Positions 40,957-52,165 of a stretch of DNA of 64,000 nt are shown here, piece by piece. The notes under the pieces were generated by a model. The model ran no database searches and was not told the origin of the DNA. It saw nothing but the letters and a program-made list of their open reading frames with translations. A program made the translations under genes and the position numbers. Positions within the stretch are counted from its first letter, which is position 1; each line of letters opens with the position of its first letter. This stretch comes from Ophiobolus disseminans (lineage: Eukaryota > Ascomycota > Dothideomycetes > Pleosporales > Phaeosphaeriaceae): NCBI GenBank assembly GCA_010093685.1, contig MU006235.1, forward strand, positions 883,780 to 947,779, in the 5' to 3' direction.

Positions 40957-42873
40957 ATGGGGAACATCGGGAACTTGAACAGCGTTCCCAAATCTGACAC
41001 TTCGAGCAGGAGGCCAGGACCCAAAAGCACGACTCCATCCCGTATTCAGCAAGATCTTGCAAACTCACTACGACAAGCGGGTCATATGGCGGACGTCGAG
41101 AATGCAGATTCGCCCATGATTCGAAGAGCAGTGGGCAAGATACCGCATGTCTGCGTTGTAGGTGCTGGTGTGGCTGGTCTGAGATGTGCGGATGTGTTGC
41201 TACAGCATGGTGCAAAAGTAACCGTCCTCGAAGGGAGAGATCGAGTCGGTGGTCGGGTATGTTCGATCAAATTAGGAACTTCATGGGGAACTAACATGAT
41301 TACAGTTGTGTCAAAGCGATGCTCTTGGGTACAAGGTTGATCTGTAGGTTCTCATCGTTGTTTGAATGACTTGCTAAAATTACTGATCATCGTGCTAATA
41401 TTTTGTTAGAGGCCCAAACTGGATACACGGCACTGACCACAATCCCATACTGGACCTTGCAAAACAAACAAAGACCTTGATCATGAACTGGGATGGCCGG
41501 CAATCCGTGTCTGACCACCTAGGAAACCAAATGTCGGAGAAGGAAGCAGCCGAGAACTCAGAAGTCGTGTGGTCCATCATTGAGAAAGCAATGAAGTATT
41601 CAAATGCGGAGTCCGCGACTATACCAACACAGAGAAGCTTGTATAATTTTTTCGAAGAGCAAGTTGAGAAAATATTTGGTGGCGTGGCTGACGAAGCAAA
41701 GAAGAAGCAACAAACCATCCTTCGAATGGCGGAGATGTGGGGTGCCTTCGTTGGCTCCCCAATTCAAACCCAGAGCCTGAAGTTCTTCTGGCTCGAGGAG
41801 TGTATCGATGGTGAGAACCTTTTTGTCGCGGAGACCTATCACAAAATTTTGCAGAAGATCGCGGAGCCAGCACTCAAAGCTGATGTTAGGTTGAAGCAGA
41901 AAGTCACGAAGATCATATTCAAGGAAGAAGATGGGCATCCGAAGGTGACGGTGGATATCCAAGGCGAAGATTCTCTGGCTTTTGATGAGGTCGTTATGAC
42001 AGCTCCGCTGGGATGGCTGAAGAAGAACATGAGTGTGTTTGAGCCTGAGTTACCAGAGAGGCTACGGCAAGGCATCAAAGCGATTGGATATGGGCATTTG
42101 GACAAGGTAAGCTTTCGAGTCTGGAACACCATCAACACTCCACTGACCATGTCTAGGTCTACATTACCTTTCCGACCGCTTTTTGGAACGAGTCAAATTC
42201 TTCGACAGCTATCTCGGCGAAGGCTACAAGAGATCAAAACATACCAAACGTGACTGCCACAACTGCACCACTGCATCAAACACTTTCAGACGCAGATTCC
42301 ACAGCGTCTCAAATCACCCCGGCGCACTACCCAGGCTTCACACATTGGACAGCACCAATCTACGCGCCTGATACGAATCCTAAGCATTGGCCGCAAGAAG
42401 CCGTCAATCTCGCCGCTTTACCAGGTTCTACAGCGCATCCAACCCTACTCTTCTACATATACGGCCCAACATCCTTACACATCGCCTCCCTACTCTCCTC
42501 AACCCCAGCATCCGAACACATCCAACTCCTCACCTCCTTCTTCGAGCCATACTACTCCCGGCTACCCAACTACATCCCCTCGCACAAGCCCAAAGCTATC
42601 CTCGCGACCAACTGGGCGAGCGACGAGTTTGCAGGATATGGCAGCTACAGCAATTTCCAGACTGGGCTTGAGAAAGGCGATGAAGATATAGAGGCTATGC
42701 GGAACGGTGTGCCTGAGCGGGGAGTGTGGATTGCGGGAGAGCATACAGCGCCTTTTGTGGCGCTGGGGACGGTGACGGGGGCATGGTGGGCTGGGGAGGG
42801 TGTTGCGGGGAGGATTGTAGATGCTTATGGGTTGAAGAAGGGAGATGAGGAGGTTAGAGGAAGGAAGGAATAG
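40957..42873 (+). CDS. FAD-dependent amine oxidase (polyamine/monoamine oxidase family)
   Basis: Four exons, 40957-41256, 41306-41343, 41410-42106 and 42157-42873, join in phase and encode 583 residues. The dinucleotide-binding motif VCVVGAGVAGLRCADVLL (about 65-82) followed by TVLEGRDRVGGR is the classic N-terminal FAD site; GPNWIHGT follows across the second intron, and the C-terminal FAD motif is GVWIAGEHTAPFVALGTVTGA. These mark flavin amine oxidases that oxidise polyamines or other amines to aldehydes and H2O2. About 60 residues precede the Rossmann fold without a clear signal peptide. Exon 2 is only 38 nt. No SWIRM or HMG domain is present, so it is not an LSD1-type demethylase. Substrate uncertain. 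Confidence 0.88.
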
Positions 42874-43373
42874 ATTGGAGATGGCAGGCGGATGGGGTGT
42901 TGTGTTGAAGGAGAGAGGCGGGGTATGGCGAGCGTTGACATTCATTTCTACCTCAATGAGCGCATCTCGCATCTAGTGTTCGCTTTAGGTATCATTTGGT
43001 AATAGAGATGGAGTAAACAAGTCACTTTTGATGTTTCGCATAACATCGCGACAGTACTTTTGGGTGTGGAGTTGCTTTTGGAAAGAAAGATCTTGAGAAT
43101 TGCAAGCAAGTTTGCCATGAGATGCAAGCTACGTTTGCTATTTGTGTAACTTGGTAACTTAGGCACGGTACGTAATACCGTAGACCTGGGCACATCCCTG
43201 TCACGGGTGCTGCGCCTCTCTTGGCTCACCCGCACTCATATCGCTAACCGGCGATCTTGGGCGCCTTACCACATGACAATAATCCCGAGACGGGACCTCA
43301 CGTCACCTCTAAATCCCGATGAGCTCTCACCACCTTCACTCTCCGATGCGCCCATCCCCGCACCTCCCAAGCA
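42874..43373. other. Intergenic, upstream of the membrane protein gene
   Basis: 500 bp; no gene recognised. An open frame from about 43274 in a different register overlaps the start of the next gene and was not accepted. Confidence 0.4.
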
Positions 43374-44982
43374 ATGGAGTCGCGCGCGCGATTCTCGAAT
43401 GCGCAGCCCCATGACCCTGAAGATGACACGAGCTCGAGCCACGAAATGTTACGTCTGCGCAACCCCTCGGCAAACCACGACAATAAATCCGCATCGTGGA
43501 CAGTAGAAGCCTCGAACTCTCCAACCCTCCGCGAAAAATGGTCGCCCTTCCCATACCGCACGACCCTGATCATACTCCTTCTCCCCCTCGCCTTAACTCC
43601 CGTGATAACCCTCTCCGTCGCCGCAGAAGTCGCCTCACAATCCTACATCCGCGGACGCGACTGTTACCCCAACGGACTATGGAAATTCAGCTCCACAGCC
43701 ACATGGGAGATCATGGACTCGAGCTATTTCTTCACGCCGAACCTGAGTTTCGGCGCCATGAGCTTCACCCAGGTCAAAGTCATCGACGTAGCGTGGGACC
43801 TGCTGGTGGGCCGGGGCGGCCAATTAGCGCTTGCGTGGGTGAATTGGCGCGTTTTTAACGAGTGGATGGTGTGGCATGCTGAGCAGCATGGTACGAGTTG
43901 GAAAATGTACGCTGCTGTGGCGTTTGAGACGACGTCGTTGGGGACGTTGGGCGTGCTCGTTAAGGAGTTTTTGAGCTATGGGAAGGGCAGTTGGAAGAGG
44001 TTTTTTCGGTGGTTGGGGCTGGTGTGCATGTTTTTCAGTACGCTTTACGTGCTGAGTTTTCCGACGCTGATGGCGGCGGCGACGGGGTATATTGCGAAGA
44101 GCGAGCCGTATGTGGGAGATTATGATGGCAATTTGATTACGTTTGGGAAGGTGGATGCGGTGCAATATGTTGTGAATGACGCTGGTCGCGTTGGGTACGA
44201 CAGACCACTTGTGGTAGGGGCGAGGGATTTGGAGCTGGGATTGGCGGTGCGCAAGTGTATGTGTATTCTCCATTCTATTTGAAAAGCTACCTGGCTAACG
44301 TGGCGTTGCAACAGATATGGTCGCACTAGCACCCGAAAACATCAGCCAAACACTTCTCTTTCCAACACTCCGCGACACATATCGCTCCCGCAAATTCTCC
44401 GTCAACACCACCTCGCGATGGCTCTTCGACGGCAAATCGATCGAACTCCCCTCCCCCAGCCTCAACATCACCATCAGCCCCATCTCAATCCGGAGCGATC
44501 AGAAGAACGACCGCATCGTACCCGGATCAGACAGTCTCTTTGTCATCAACGGACGACAGGGTGAGCTTTACGAACCCGCCTGGATGCTCGAACACGGCTC
44601 GTGTAAGCCGGGCGAAGAGTACCAATGGGGCTTCTCCTATATTTTCCTGTTCATGGTGTCGATCTTCAACTTCGTATGGGCGTGTATTATGGTGGGGATG
44701 TGGTATGACACGCGGCGAGGATCGCGCATGTACAGGGGCGGGAGAAGACCGGGGTTATTGCGCAGTATTGTGGAATATGCGGCGGCGATTAGGGAAGAGA
44801 TTGGCGAGAATGTGGATGGTATGGAGGAAGAGGAGTTGAGGGAGCGGTTGAGAAAGAGTCAAGGGAGTTTGGGAGTGCCGATACGGGAGTTGAGAGTTAG
44901 GAGAGTGGATACGGGGGATGGAGAGGAGGACATGAGGAAGAGAGGATGGACGAGAAGTTTGACGAGGGGAAGTACGTTTTGA
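43374..44982 (+). CDS. Fungal multi-pass membrane protein of unknown function
   Basis: Two exons, 43374-44256 and 44315-44982, join in phase (58-nt intron, GTATGT donor, CTAAC branch point, CAACAG acceptor) and encode 516 residues. After a polar 60-residue N-terminus there are about four hydrophobic segments: TTLIILLLPLALTPVITL (about 63-80), a long one in the middle (WLGLVCMFFSTLYVLSF), a weaker one before it (AVAFETTSLGTLGVLV) and one near the C-terminus (YIFLFMVSIFNFVWACIMV). The loop between has several possible N-glycosylation sites (NISQ, NTTS, NITI), so it probably faces outside or into a lumen. The C-terminal tail is cytosolic-type, charged and Arg/Glu-rich. No known domain is recognised; the layout is common in Pezizomycotina-specific proteins. 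Confidence 0.75.
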
Positions 44983-45130
44983 CCATCATCATGTATTCGT
45001 TGAACTTTAAATCGTAACCAATGCCGTTACTATGATCCGTCGACCTCCATGCCAAGTCTTTCGCTCTAAGTATACATAACTGCAAACCAATATCGTGCAG
45101 TATTACCCCCAACATCTGATTTACTCGCTT

Positions 45131-46411
45131 CTAGCAGTTCACGTAGATAGCTACACCGAAATTAGCACTGTTCCACAATCAGAGGACCTTGAGCAAACTT
45201 ACCATTAGCATAGAGCGCAAACGAGTCAGCATTATTCAGCGCCTGACTCGTCGACAACCTCGACGCAGCCGCAAATCCGTATCCGAGATCATCGGTACCC
45301 GGGTTATAAACACCAGGAGCATGCGTCTCCTCATGCAACACAGTAGTCGCCTGATCCTGAGCGTGGCAAGTCGACGATAGAGCAGGAAGCTGGTTGAAGA
45401 AGAGCGGGCAGTAAGTGATGAAGTTCTGCGATGGGACAGTGTAGGCGAGGACGTTGGACGAGCAGCCTTGGTAAGGGTCGTTGCAGTTGGTGGATGTAGC
45501 CGAGCCCGAGCCACCGCAGTCTGAAGCGACTGCTCGTAGGCGTGCGGAGACGGTGTTCTTGGTGCTTGTCGAGGTGGATTTGAAATACGTGTCAAGCTTT
45601 GTGCCGGCAGCAGCGGCGGTCGCAGCGGCAGATGCGAGTCTCTGGCAGTTCGACAGAGCGGTGCGGATGGCCGTTAGCTTAGTTCCAGTACAGCTTGAAC
45701 CGACGACAGTTCGCTTATTGATGGTTTTGACAACCGTGGCGGCCTCGGCACCGTCAATGTTCATGCTGAGCTTGTTGGACTCGTAGTTGAGAGTGCCTGC
45801 AAGTTCTGTCGATTCCGCGTCGGCAAAGGGGAGAAGACCCTTGGCAAAGACGTCGAAGTCGCCGCCGTCATCAAGGGTGTGGAGAGCAGCGGTCTCGACG
45901 GTTAGCTCTTTCGTCTCTCCAGCTGCCAGGGTGAGGAAGTCATCTGAGCTGAGCCCGCTCGTCAAGAGACGAATCTTGATGCCTTCGAAAGGAACCTTGG
46001 TATCTGGCGGATATCAGTAGACTGCTGTGAATGGACTTGTTTCTTGCATAAGATTTGAGGAAGGCCGATGGGACAAGTGCCAATGACCGGTCGTGCAGCT
46101 GACTTGTTTCCACCATGAAATAGTTCAATAGGGGTAATGCAAGTGTTTTAGAAGACTAAGTGGCTCGACTTACTTCCTTTGTTGGCGTACATCGTGACCT
46201 TCTCGATAGGGTTCTCCTCATCCAAGAAGGTACCTTTGCTGAGAAGGTTCAGAGCCTTGTCGCCATTATTGGTCACGACAACCTTGACTTGAGAGTTGCC
46301 CGCAGCAGAGAGCTCGACCTTCAGAGGAGTCTCGCGCTTGAAGACATCCACGGAAGCAGCGGTGGCGTATGAGGCCAATGCAGCGACTGATAATTGACTG
46401 AAGACCTTCAT
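45131..46411 (-). CDS. Deuterolysin-type metalloprotease (M35)
   Basis: Three exons, 46411-46174, 46003-45203 and 45150-45131, join in phase (introns 170 and 52 nt) and encode 352 residues; the last exon supplies only the final AIYVNC. A signal peptide (MKVFSQLSVAALASYATAA) is followed by the prodomain (PLKVELSAAGNSQVKVVV, NLLSKGTFLDEEN, KVPFEGIKIRL) and then, after KR, the mature protease. The zinc site is HEETH (in TTVLHEETHAPG) with the third ligand in GTDDLGYG, the HExxH plus GTxDxxYG pattern of deuterolysins. These secreted neutral proteases degrade basic proteins at modest pH. Two TATA-like elements lie upstream. A protein resembling its prodomain is encoded about 1.8 kb away. Confidence 0.93.
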
Positions 46412-46531
46412 TGCGGATAGATAACGAGGAACTACAACTCAAGGTGAGGAGGTCTTGATATATGGGCTGAGGAGATGAACGAAAGAACTAGTGATCGGTG
46501 GATGAGAAGGAATGGCGTTGGGCGCTCATGT

Positions 46532-46538
46532 CTTTATA
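46532..46538 (-). promoter_or_regulatory. TATA box upstream of the deuterolysin gene
   Basis: TATAAAG on the minus strand about 120 bp before the ATG at 46411; a second TATA-like sequence lies nearer, around 46459-46464. Confidence 0.4.
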
Positions 46539-46650
46539 CCTGGAGTTGGCAACTCTTGCCCAAGGGACATGTCCAACGCAGAAGGCTATTACAGGGCTGT
46601 GTATATCACAGTCTGGCGAGACTTTGCGGATCTCATTCGATGCAACGCCG

Positions 46651-46703
46651 ACCGGGTAGTACTGAGGCTCGTGCTTGCTATCCGTTCTCTAGTACTACCC
46701 GGT
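46651..46703. repeat. Perfect 13-bp inverted repeat upstream of the deuterolysin gene
   Basis: ACCGGGTAGTACT at 46651-46663 and its exact reverse complement AGTACTACCCGGT at 46691-46703, separated by 27 nt, lie 240-292 bp before the ATG of the deuterolysin gene. It could be a pair of transcription-factor sites or a hairpin. Confidence 0.7.
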
Positions 46704-48209
46704 GCACCTTACTATCTGGGCATAAACCTGGGTGTTTGCAGATGATTGCAGGCAAAGGTGGTGGGGCCATGCTATGAAACATTCCCAAAGCGATGGAGAG
46801 GAAGGCTAAAGCAAAGGAACTGATTGGCTGTCCCGGTTTTGGGGTCCATGGTGGCAAAGACAGCGGGCGGGACACAGAGTGGATGTGGGAGGCCGAGAAG
46901 GCTGCTCTCAGATACGTGATGATAAGGCACAAGCTTGTGTATGGGGTCGGTGCAGTGAAACGTCCATCGTCAATCTGTATGGTGCATCAGCGGGCGTCGA
47001 TCGTCCCAGGCTTAGATTAAGGCATAAATGTTAGTGTTGGCGCTGTAGTAGCTGTTGTGGAGGCGGGGTTTTGCACGGGCATGAAACATGCGTCCTGGCT
47101 TGCAATTTGTCGGCAGTTTGATAAGATCAGGCAATATTTCGGAGCGTCCAAGACAGGTGGCGCGGAAGGAAATGCTTGTTGTTTCGTCCGTGGATGAGTT
47201 TGTACCAGCCAAATCATGATGCCATATTTTAGCCTCGACCGCATCGCTGACCGTCCCAAGGCCGCAGTGCATCCGTGACGGTGATCGAATGTCTTGTGCA
47301 GTCGTTTCGGCTGCTTGGGCTTCATCTGCTAGATTGAAAGTTGACGCACATAACCTTTGCATCAAGACATTCGGTTAATAGTGCCAAGGGACCTAGTTTT
47401 GCTTGTTGTACATCGCTATAAGCGACGAGAACGAGTAGTCGGGGGAAAGGCTAGCATTGGACCCAAGGGCGTCGAAAGAAGGTTGTCGGAGGATTGGCGT
47501 GGACACATCGTGGCAGACGGTACGTGCACGCTAGCGTCACACGTAGTAAAGCGGCACGGGAGTGAAGCGGGAACCAGACACCATCCTTTCATCGCCTCGC
47601 AACCTCCGAGGGATACCATCATCAACAAGGGGCGTGTTTCACACCTTCTTCTTCTGGGCGAATGGCATTGTCTGCGCTTTGTTTTTCCCTATGCGTTTTA
47701 ATCTATATTAACAGGCCCCCGCAGGCTTCGCCCCTACTCCACGCAGCCGAGGCAGCATAGCCCATGCCACAACCGGCCGCGAGGGAACTTTCAGTTGCCT
47801 TGATTCGAGTGTTAATTATATACCTTGCGTAGTAGCACTGAATCCCATTCGGCAGTGTACCGATTACATGTCAAGACTGGCTGGCTGTATGGCGTTGAGA
47901 TGCGGACATGTGGCCTCCAGCCACGGCGCAACGTCATCGTCGTCCTTCAATCACAGTCTTCGCAACGGTCAACAGTTTCATCGCAGACTGACATAGCCAT
48001 ACAGCCCAAGGCGCATTTTTACCCTGAAAGCAAGTTTATCGACTCCAAACACCGGCGTAGCGACAAGTACAGTGCTCCTTCCCTTACCGGCCTAACGCTC
48101 CCCGCTGCCCAGAACTATCGCACCACACAACAGCACAGCACGTGCGGATAAGTCCAACTACACTATCTCTGACTTTTTCTCCCTTTCTCTTGCACGCCAA
48201 AAACTACTC
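46704..48209. other. Intergenic, no gene recognised
   Basis: About 1.5 kb shared by the upstream regions of two divergent genes (deuterolysin on minus, prodomain-like protein on plus). Open frames (for example 47357-47701) show no motif. Confidence 0.45.
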
Positions 48210-48806
48210 ATGGCGAATTTCTGGACCAGTCGAACCGCAGTAATAACCGGCATCTCCATCACGCTTCTTGGTGCCTTCTACGTTTACCAGTCGCCCACCT
48301 CAATCTCCTACACAATGTCCAAATCAACTTCATCCGATGGCATCCCAGGTCTAGAATTCAAGCTCAATCAAGACTCACGGAATCCGCCGAGCCTCCTCGT
48401 TACGCTCAAGAACAACAGCCCTGACACGCCCTACACGCTGCTGAAATGGGGTACGCCACTCGACTCCGCCGCTCTGAATACTGGCGTCTTCAAGATTGTT
48501 GATTCCGACTCCGGCGACGAGGTCCAGCAATTTGTCCTGAAGATCAACCGCAAGATGCCGCCGGAGCAGGAAGAGCTTGTTACGTTGGCACCGGGTACGG
48601 AAGAGGAGCTCTCAGTCGTGTTTAACAAGCCATGGATGCCAGAGGAGAAGCCCGCGAAGTACAAGGTCAAGGCTGAAGGAAGCTTTTTGGGCGTGTGGGA
48701 CAAGTATGGCGGAGACGTGACGGAGGATGACAAGAACGCATACAACGACAGTCCGTTCAGTGGCAAGAAATTTACGACAAATGAGGTTGTTATGGAGGTA
48801 CACTGA
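48210..48806 (+). CDS. Small anchored protein resembling the deuterolysin prodomain
   Basis: A single exon of 198 residues. Residues 9-26 (AVITGISITLLGAFYVYQ) form a hydrophobic segment, either a signal anchor or a signal peptide; an internal ATG (MSKSTSSDG) would remove it and leave a cytosolic form. The core, LEFKLNQDSRNPPSLLVTL then NNSPDTPYTLLKWGTPLD and FKIVDSDSGDEV, matches the order of motifs in M35 prodomains (V.V..NNGD..LNLLSKGTFLD), where a beta-sandwich-like unit precedes the protease. No HExxH or any protease domain follows. It stands divergent to a true M35 gene about 1.8 kb away. A role as inhibitor, chaperone or unrelated beta-sandwich protein cannot be told apart from sequence. 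Confidence 0.7.
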   Translation: MANFWTSRTAVITGISITLLGAFYVYQSPTSISYTMSKSTSSDGIPGLEFKLNQDSRNPPSLLVTLKNNSPDTPYTLLKWGTPLDSAALNTGVFKIVDSDSGDEVQQFVLKINRKMPPEQEELVTLAPGTEEELSVVFNKPWMPEEKPAKYKVKAEGSFLGVWDKYGGDVTEDDKNAYNDSPFSGKKFTTNEVVMEVH

Positions 48807-49490
48807 ATTTGCATGAACAAACCCTAACGAATCAAACAATTCGAGACTATTTCGGTCGCTACGTTGATCCTAACAATTTCGCGAGGACGACGCCAAAACA
48901 ATCAGCAACATGAGACTAGCGATCACAAAGCATCAAAAACGAATTAAAAACTATCACACGAGCAACCCTAATGGTTGCATTGCATGTTTCAATAGCCATT
49001 TTCCATCTCACCATCCGTCGCATCAACCCAACACTCCCCTCTTCTCCTTCCCTCACTTACCCACACACACACAGCACAAAGACTCACCATCCAATCCCCG
49101 CACAGTCCCAAGACTAACCCCACAATACCCATTTCCTTCCCAGCACAGCGTAGTAAATCCATCTCCGCTGCTCCGCTGCGCTCCGCTCCGAGTCTGACAT
49201 TGCGCGGATCCGGTCATCCCGCCGCGTCCCCACGGGGCTGAGTATCTCACTCCACGCAACACGACACCAAATTTCTTTGTCTGGTTTGGGCATGGGATAT
49301 AAAGAGTTTGAAACGCATTGATGTACGCAATGCATATAACACTTTGCGTCGTGCCTCGTGCGTGTAGACGGCACGAGTTACTATATAAATCACTGCTCAT
49401 CACTACACAACCTTCTTGGATGAGCTTGGCTACATGGTTCTTTACATGCTCCCTCACAACTGCGTTGTTCCTTCCTTGCAGGCTGTCACC
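48807..49490. other. Intergenic, no gene recognised
   Basis: About 680 bp, with CA-rich tracts (CACACACACA near 49060) on the plus strand. No gene seen. Confidence 0.4.
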
Positions 49491-49755
49491 ATGCCAAACA
49501 TGCCAAACCCATCCACCTCCTCCCATTCACACCTCGCGAGCCAAAATCAAAATTCCAATTCGAGTTCCCTACAAAGCACCCTCCACACACACATGCGGCG
49601 CGCAGATATGCGGTTGAAGCGGCAAACGACGGCGCTGTCGCAGATGAGGATGGGGCGGAGGAATGTAGGTTTCCTCTCACTTCTTTCAGATAGGGGTTAC
49701 GGCTGATGAGAAATAGTTGCTGCGACGGATATTTCGACGGCGGGGGGTGGTGTGA
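49491..49755 (+). CDS. Possible small basic protein
   Basis: Two exons, 49491-49664 and 49717-49755, join in phase across a 52-nt intron (GTAGGT donor, CTGAT branch point, AATAG acceptor) and give 70 residues. The start MPNMPNPSTSSHSH lies in good context (TCACCATGCC). The C-terminal half is very basic (MRMGRRNLLRRIFRRRGVV). No domain is recognised. The intron and the start context support a gene; the small size and low complexity keep confidence low. Confidence 0.35.
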
Positions 49756-50326
49756 AGATTTGGGGTGAGGGATGAGTGGTGTCGCAGTTTTGGGGTTTGG
49801 GGAAGAGGCGTATGCTCTAGGGCTTGTGACATTGGCGCAAAGCTTGGGGCGACGAGTGGCGGGTCTGGAAGTGCTTGCGAGGAAGGACTTCCTCGGCGGT
49901 GGGGACTTGCCTTCGCGGGTGTTTGGCTTAATACGCAGCCAAGGGGTAGCGTGGTGCATGTCGCTTCGATGCATTTGCCATCGTGGTTGGAGTTGAGTTC
50001 GCTCGGTCTCGAAAGTTGTATCGGCATGTAATTACTGTCATTGTTTGGTTCAGCGGATGTGATGTGATATATTGCAATCGAGCCATCTACCGCCCGCTAC
50101 ATTTCTACATCTTTCAAGCGTACATTTAAAGCAAAATCTACCAAAACGCAAGCCCGCTGAAGCAGCTCGCTGAACGCCAAGTTCTAACCAGAAAAGACAA
50201 GGACAATCCAGACCGACCCAGGTATTTCACATAGTACAGAAGTAGTCGCACAGAAAGCCGGGAGGAACTGACATGATATGTACTGTGGAAGTGACTTTTA
50301 GGAGAATGCCAAGGGAAAAAAGTCGT
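49756..50326. other. Intergenic, 3' of the NADH dehydrogenase gene
   Basis: About 570 bp; no gene recognised. Confidence 0.4.
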
Positions 50327-52165
50327 CTAGACACGGGACACATCGCGACCAAAGACCTTGGCCTTGACCCAGTCCATGATGACGAGCACCCTGTTACGTG
50401 TGCTGAAGCACATGCTGAGGTAGGCGCTTCGCCAGAAAATGTAGGTCACGGTACCGCCGGAAGCAATGTTTCCGGAGAACCACGAGATGTCGGCAACGGC
50501 CTTCTCGGATCCAATGTAAGCGAGCGAACCCTGGTGAGAGTACTCGAAAGGTCCGATCTGCTTGACGCGTCGCAGCCTCTTCTGGAGCTCCTTGATTTCC
50601 ATGAAGATCTGGTCCCGGGCTTCCTTGCCGGGTGCCTTCTCCTGAGCAATGGAAAGCTCGGCAAGTTGGGAATCAATCTCCTGTGTCTTGGCCATGTTGT
50701 TGAACATGCGGGCAAGGAAGGCACCTTCCTGGGCGGCTACCTGGGCGGTAGGGGCGTAGTTGGCGACTGCGCAGTCACCGACGGCCCAGACATTCTCGGT
50801 TCCCTTGACGACAAGGTACTCGTTTACGGCGAGACCACGGCGAGAGTCCTTTTGCGCGGGGATCTGGTTGATGAGGTCCTTGACAATCGGCCGGAGCGCG
50901 TTACCGGTGGCCCAGACCAGCAGACCGAACGGGATCCTCTCGAGCACCTTCTTGCCATCGGGTCCGTTGGACTCGGCCTCGATGTACTTGTCCGTCACGT
51001 TCTTGACCATAGTCTTTGTGCGGATGGTGATGGTCTCCTCCTTGAACGTCTGCTCGGTGTAATCGATGAGCTGCTTGGAGAACATGGGAAGGACATTGGG
51101 CAGCGCCTCCACGAGGGTGACGTGGAAGTTGTCCTTGATCTCGGGGAGCCACTTCTTCAGATCGGAGTGGAAGAAGTCCTGGAGCTCGCCAGCGAACTCG
51201 ACACCGGTGGGTCCACCTCCTACCACGACCATGTGCAGCAGGCGCTTCTTCTCCTCTTCTGACTGGTCCTTGAAAGTCGCAGTCTCGCAGCAATCCATGA
51301 TACGGGCACGGATGCGCTGCGCATCGCCGACCTCCTTCAAGAAGAGACCGTTTTCGCGGACACCGGGGATGCCTGTGGATTGTTAGCAGTGCCAAGCTTC
51401 ACAAGCTCCGAATTTGACGCACCGAAAGTAGCGTTCTCGGCACCCACGCCGACGACGAGCATGTCGAAGGGAACCTGGGTCTTGGAGCTGTCGCCCTTGA
51501 TCTCAGAGTCGTCGTCGATGTAGACGACCCTGTTCTCGTAGTCGATCTTGGTAGCCTCGGCTTCGTAGAACTTGACGGCGGCCTTCTTGTGGCGCAGAAA
51601 GTTGCGGATGGGCTCCATGATGGAGCGGTGCTCAATGGTGCCGACGGTGCATGACGGAAGGAGCGGGGTGAAGAGGAAGTAGTTGCGGGGCGAGACGACG
51701 ATGACATTGTAGTTCTCCGTGTCCAGCTTCTTCAGCAGGGAGACAGCGCCCCAGCCGGTACCTGCCGCGTGTCAGACGTGAATTCCCCGGGACGACGCAT
51801 ATCTACTAACCGAGGACGACGAGCGTCTTCTTGCTCGGGTGCGGGTCGGGCTGGTCCTCTGGGTTGCGCATCTCGTAGATGCCATAGCCCACGTAGCCCA
51901 GGCCTGCAATCGCCGAGAGGTACGTGAGCCGCCATGTCCAGCGCAGGAAGCGGAAGCCGCGCTTCTTGACCTTTGGCGGGATCGTGTCATTTGATGCGTT
52001 CCTCACAGACTGGCGCAGGGCAATCTGGTGCTGGACGGGCCGCGGGGTCCATCGCGCCCTGTTGGCGATAAGAGACGGGCGCTGTGTGGTGTAGGCGCGG
52101 CGGCCGGCGAGCTGCACCTGCGATAGCATGCTGGGGGCGGCAAAAGGCCGCATGTTGGGAGGCAT
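50327..52165 (-). CDS. nde1: External alternative NADH dehydrogenase (NDE-type, mitochondrial)
   Basis: Three exons, 52165-51811, 51761-51423 and 51372-50327, join in phase and encode 579 residues. The N-terminus is Arg/Ser-rich without acidic residues until about 60, as in a mitochondrial targeting sequence, and is followed by a membrane segment (LTYLSAIAGLGYVGYGIY, 80-97). The FAD site is LVVLGTGWGAVS (115-126) and the NADH site VVVGGGPTGVEFAGEL (280-295). These features define rotenone-insensitive single-subunit NADH:ubiquinone oxidoreductases. The membrane segment before the FAD fold suggests the external type facing the intermembrane space; an EF-hand insertion was not seen. The open frame extends upstream, but the ATG at 52165 begins the targeting-like sequence. 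A long plus-strand frame (50273-51262) is its shadow. Confidence 0.92.

Noticed and set aside
43207..43506. 99-codon frame before the membrane protein gene
   Set aside because: It overlaps the start of the membrane protein in another frame and shows only low-complexity Pro/Ser/Arg sequence.
50273..51262. 329-codon open frame on the plus strand
   Set aside because: It lies antisense to the well-supported nde1 exon 3, has a Leu/Gly/Asp-rich composition explained by the opposite frame, and has no motif of its own.
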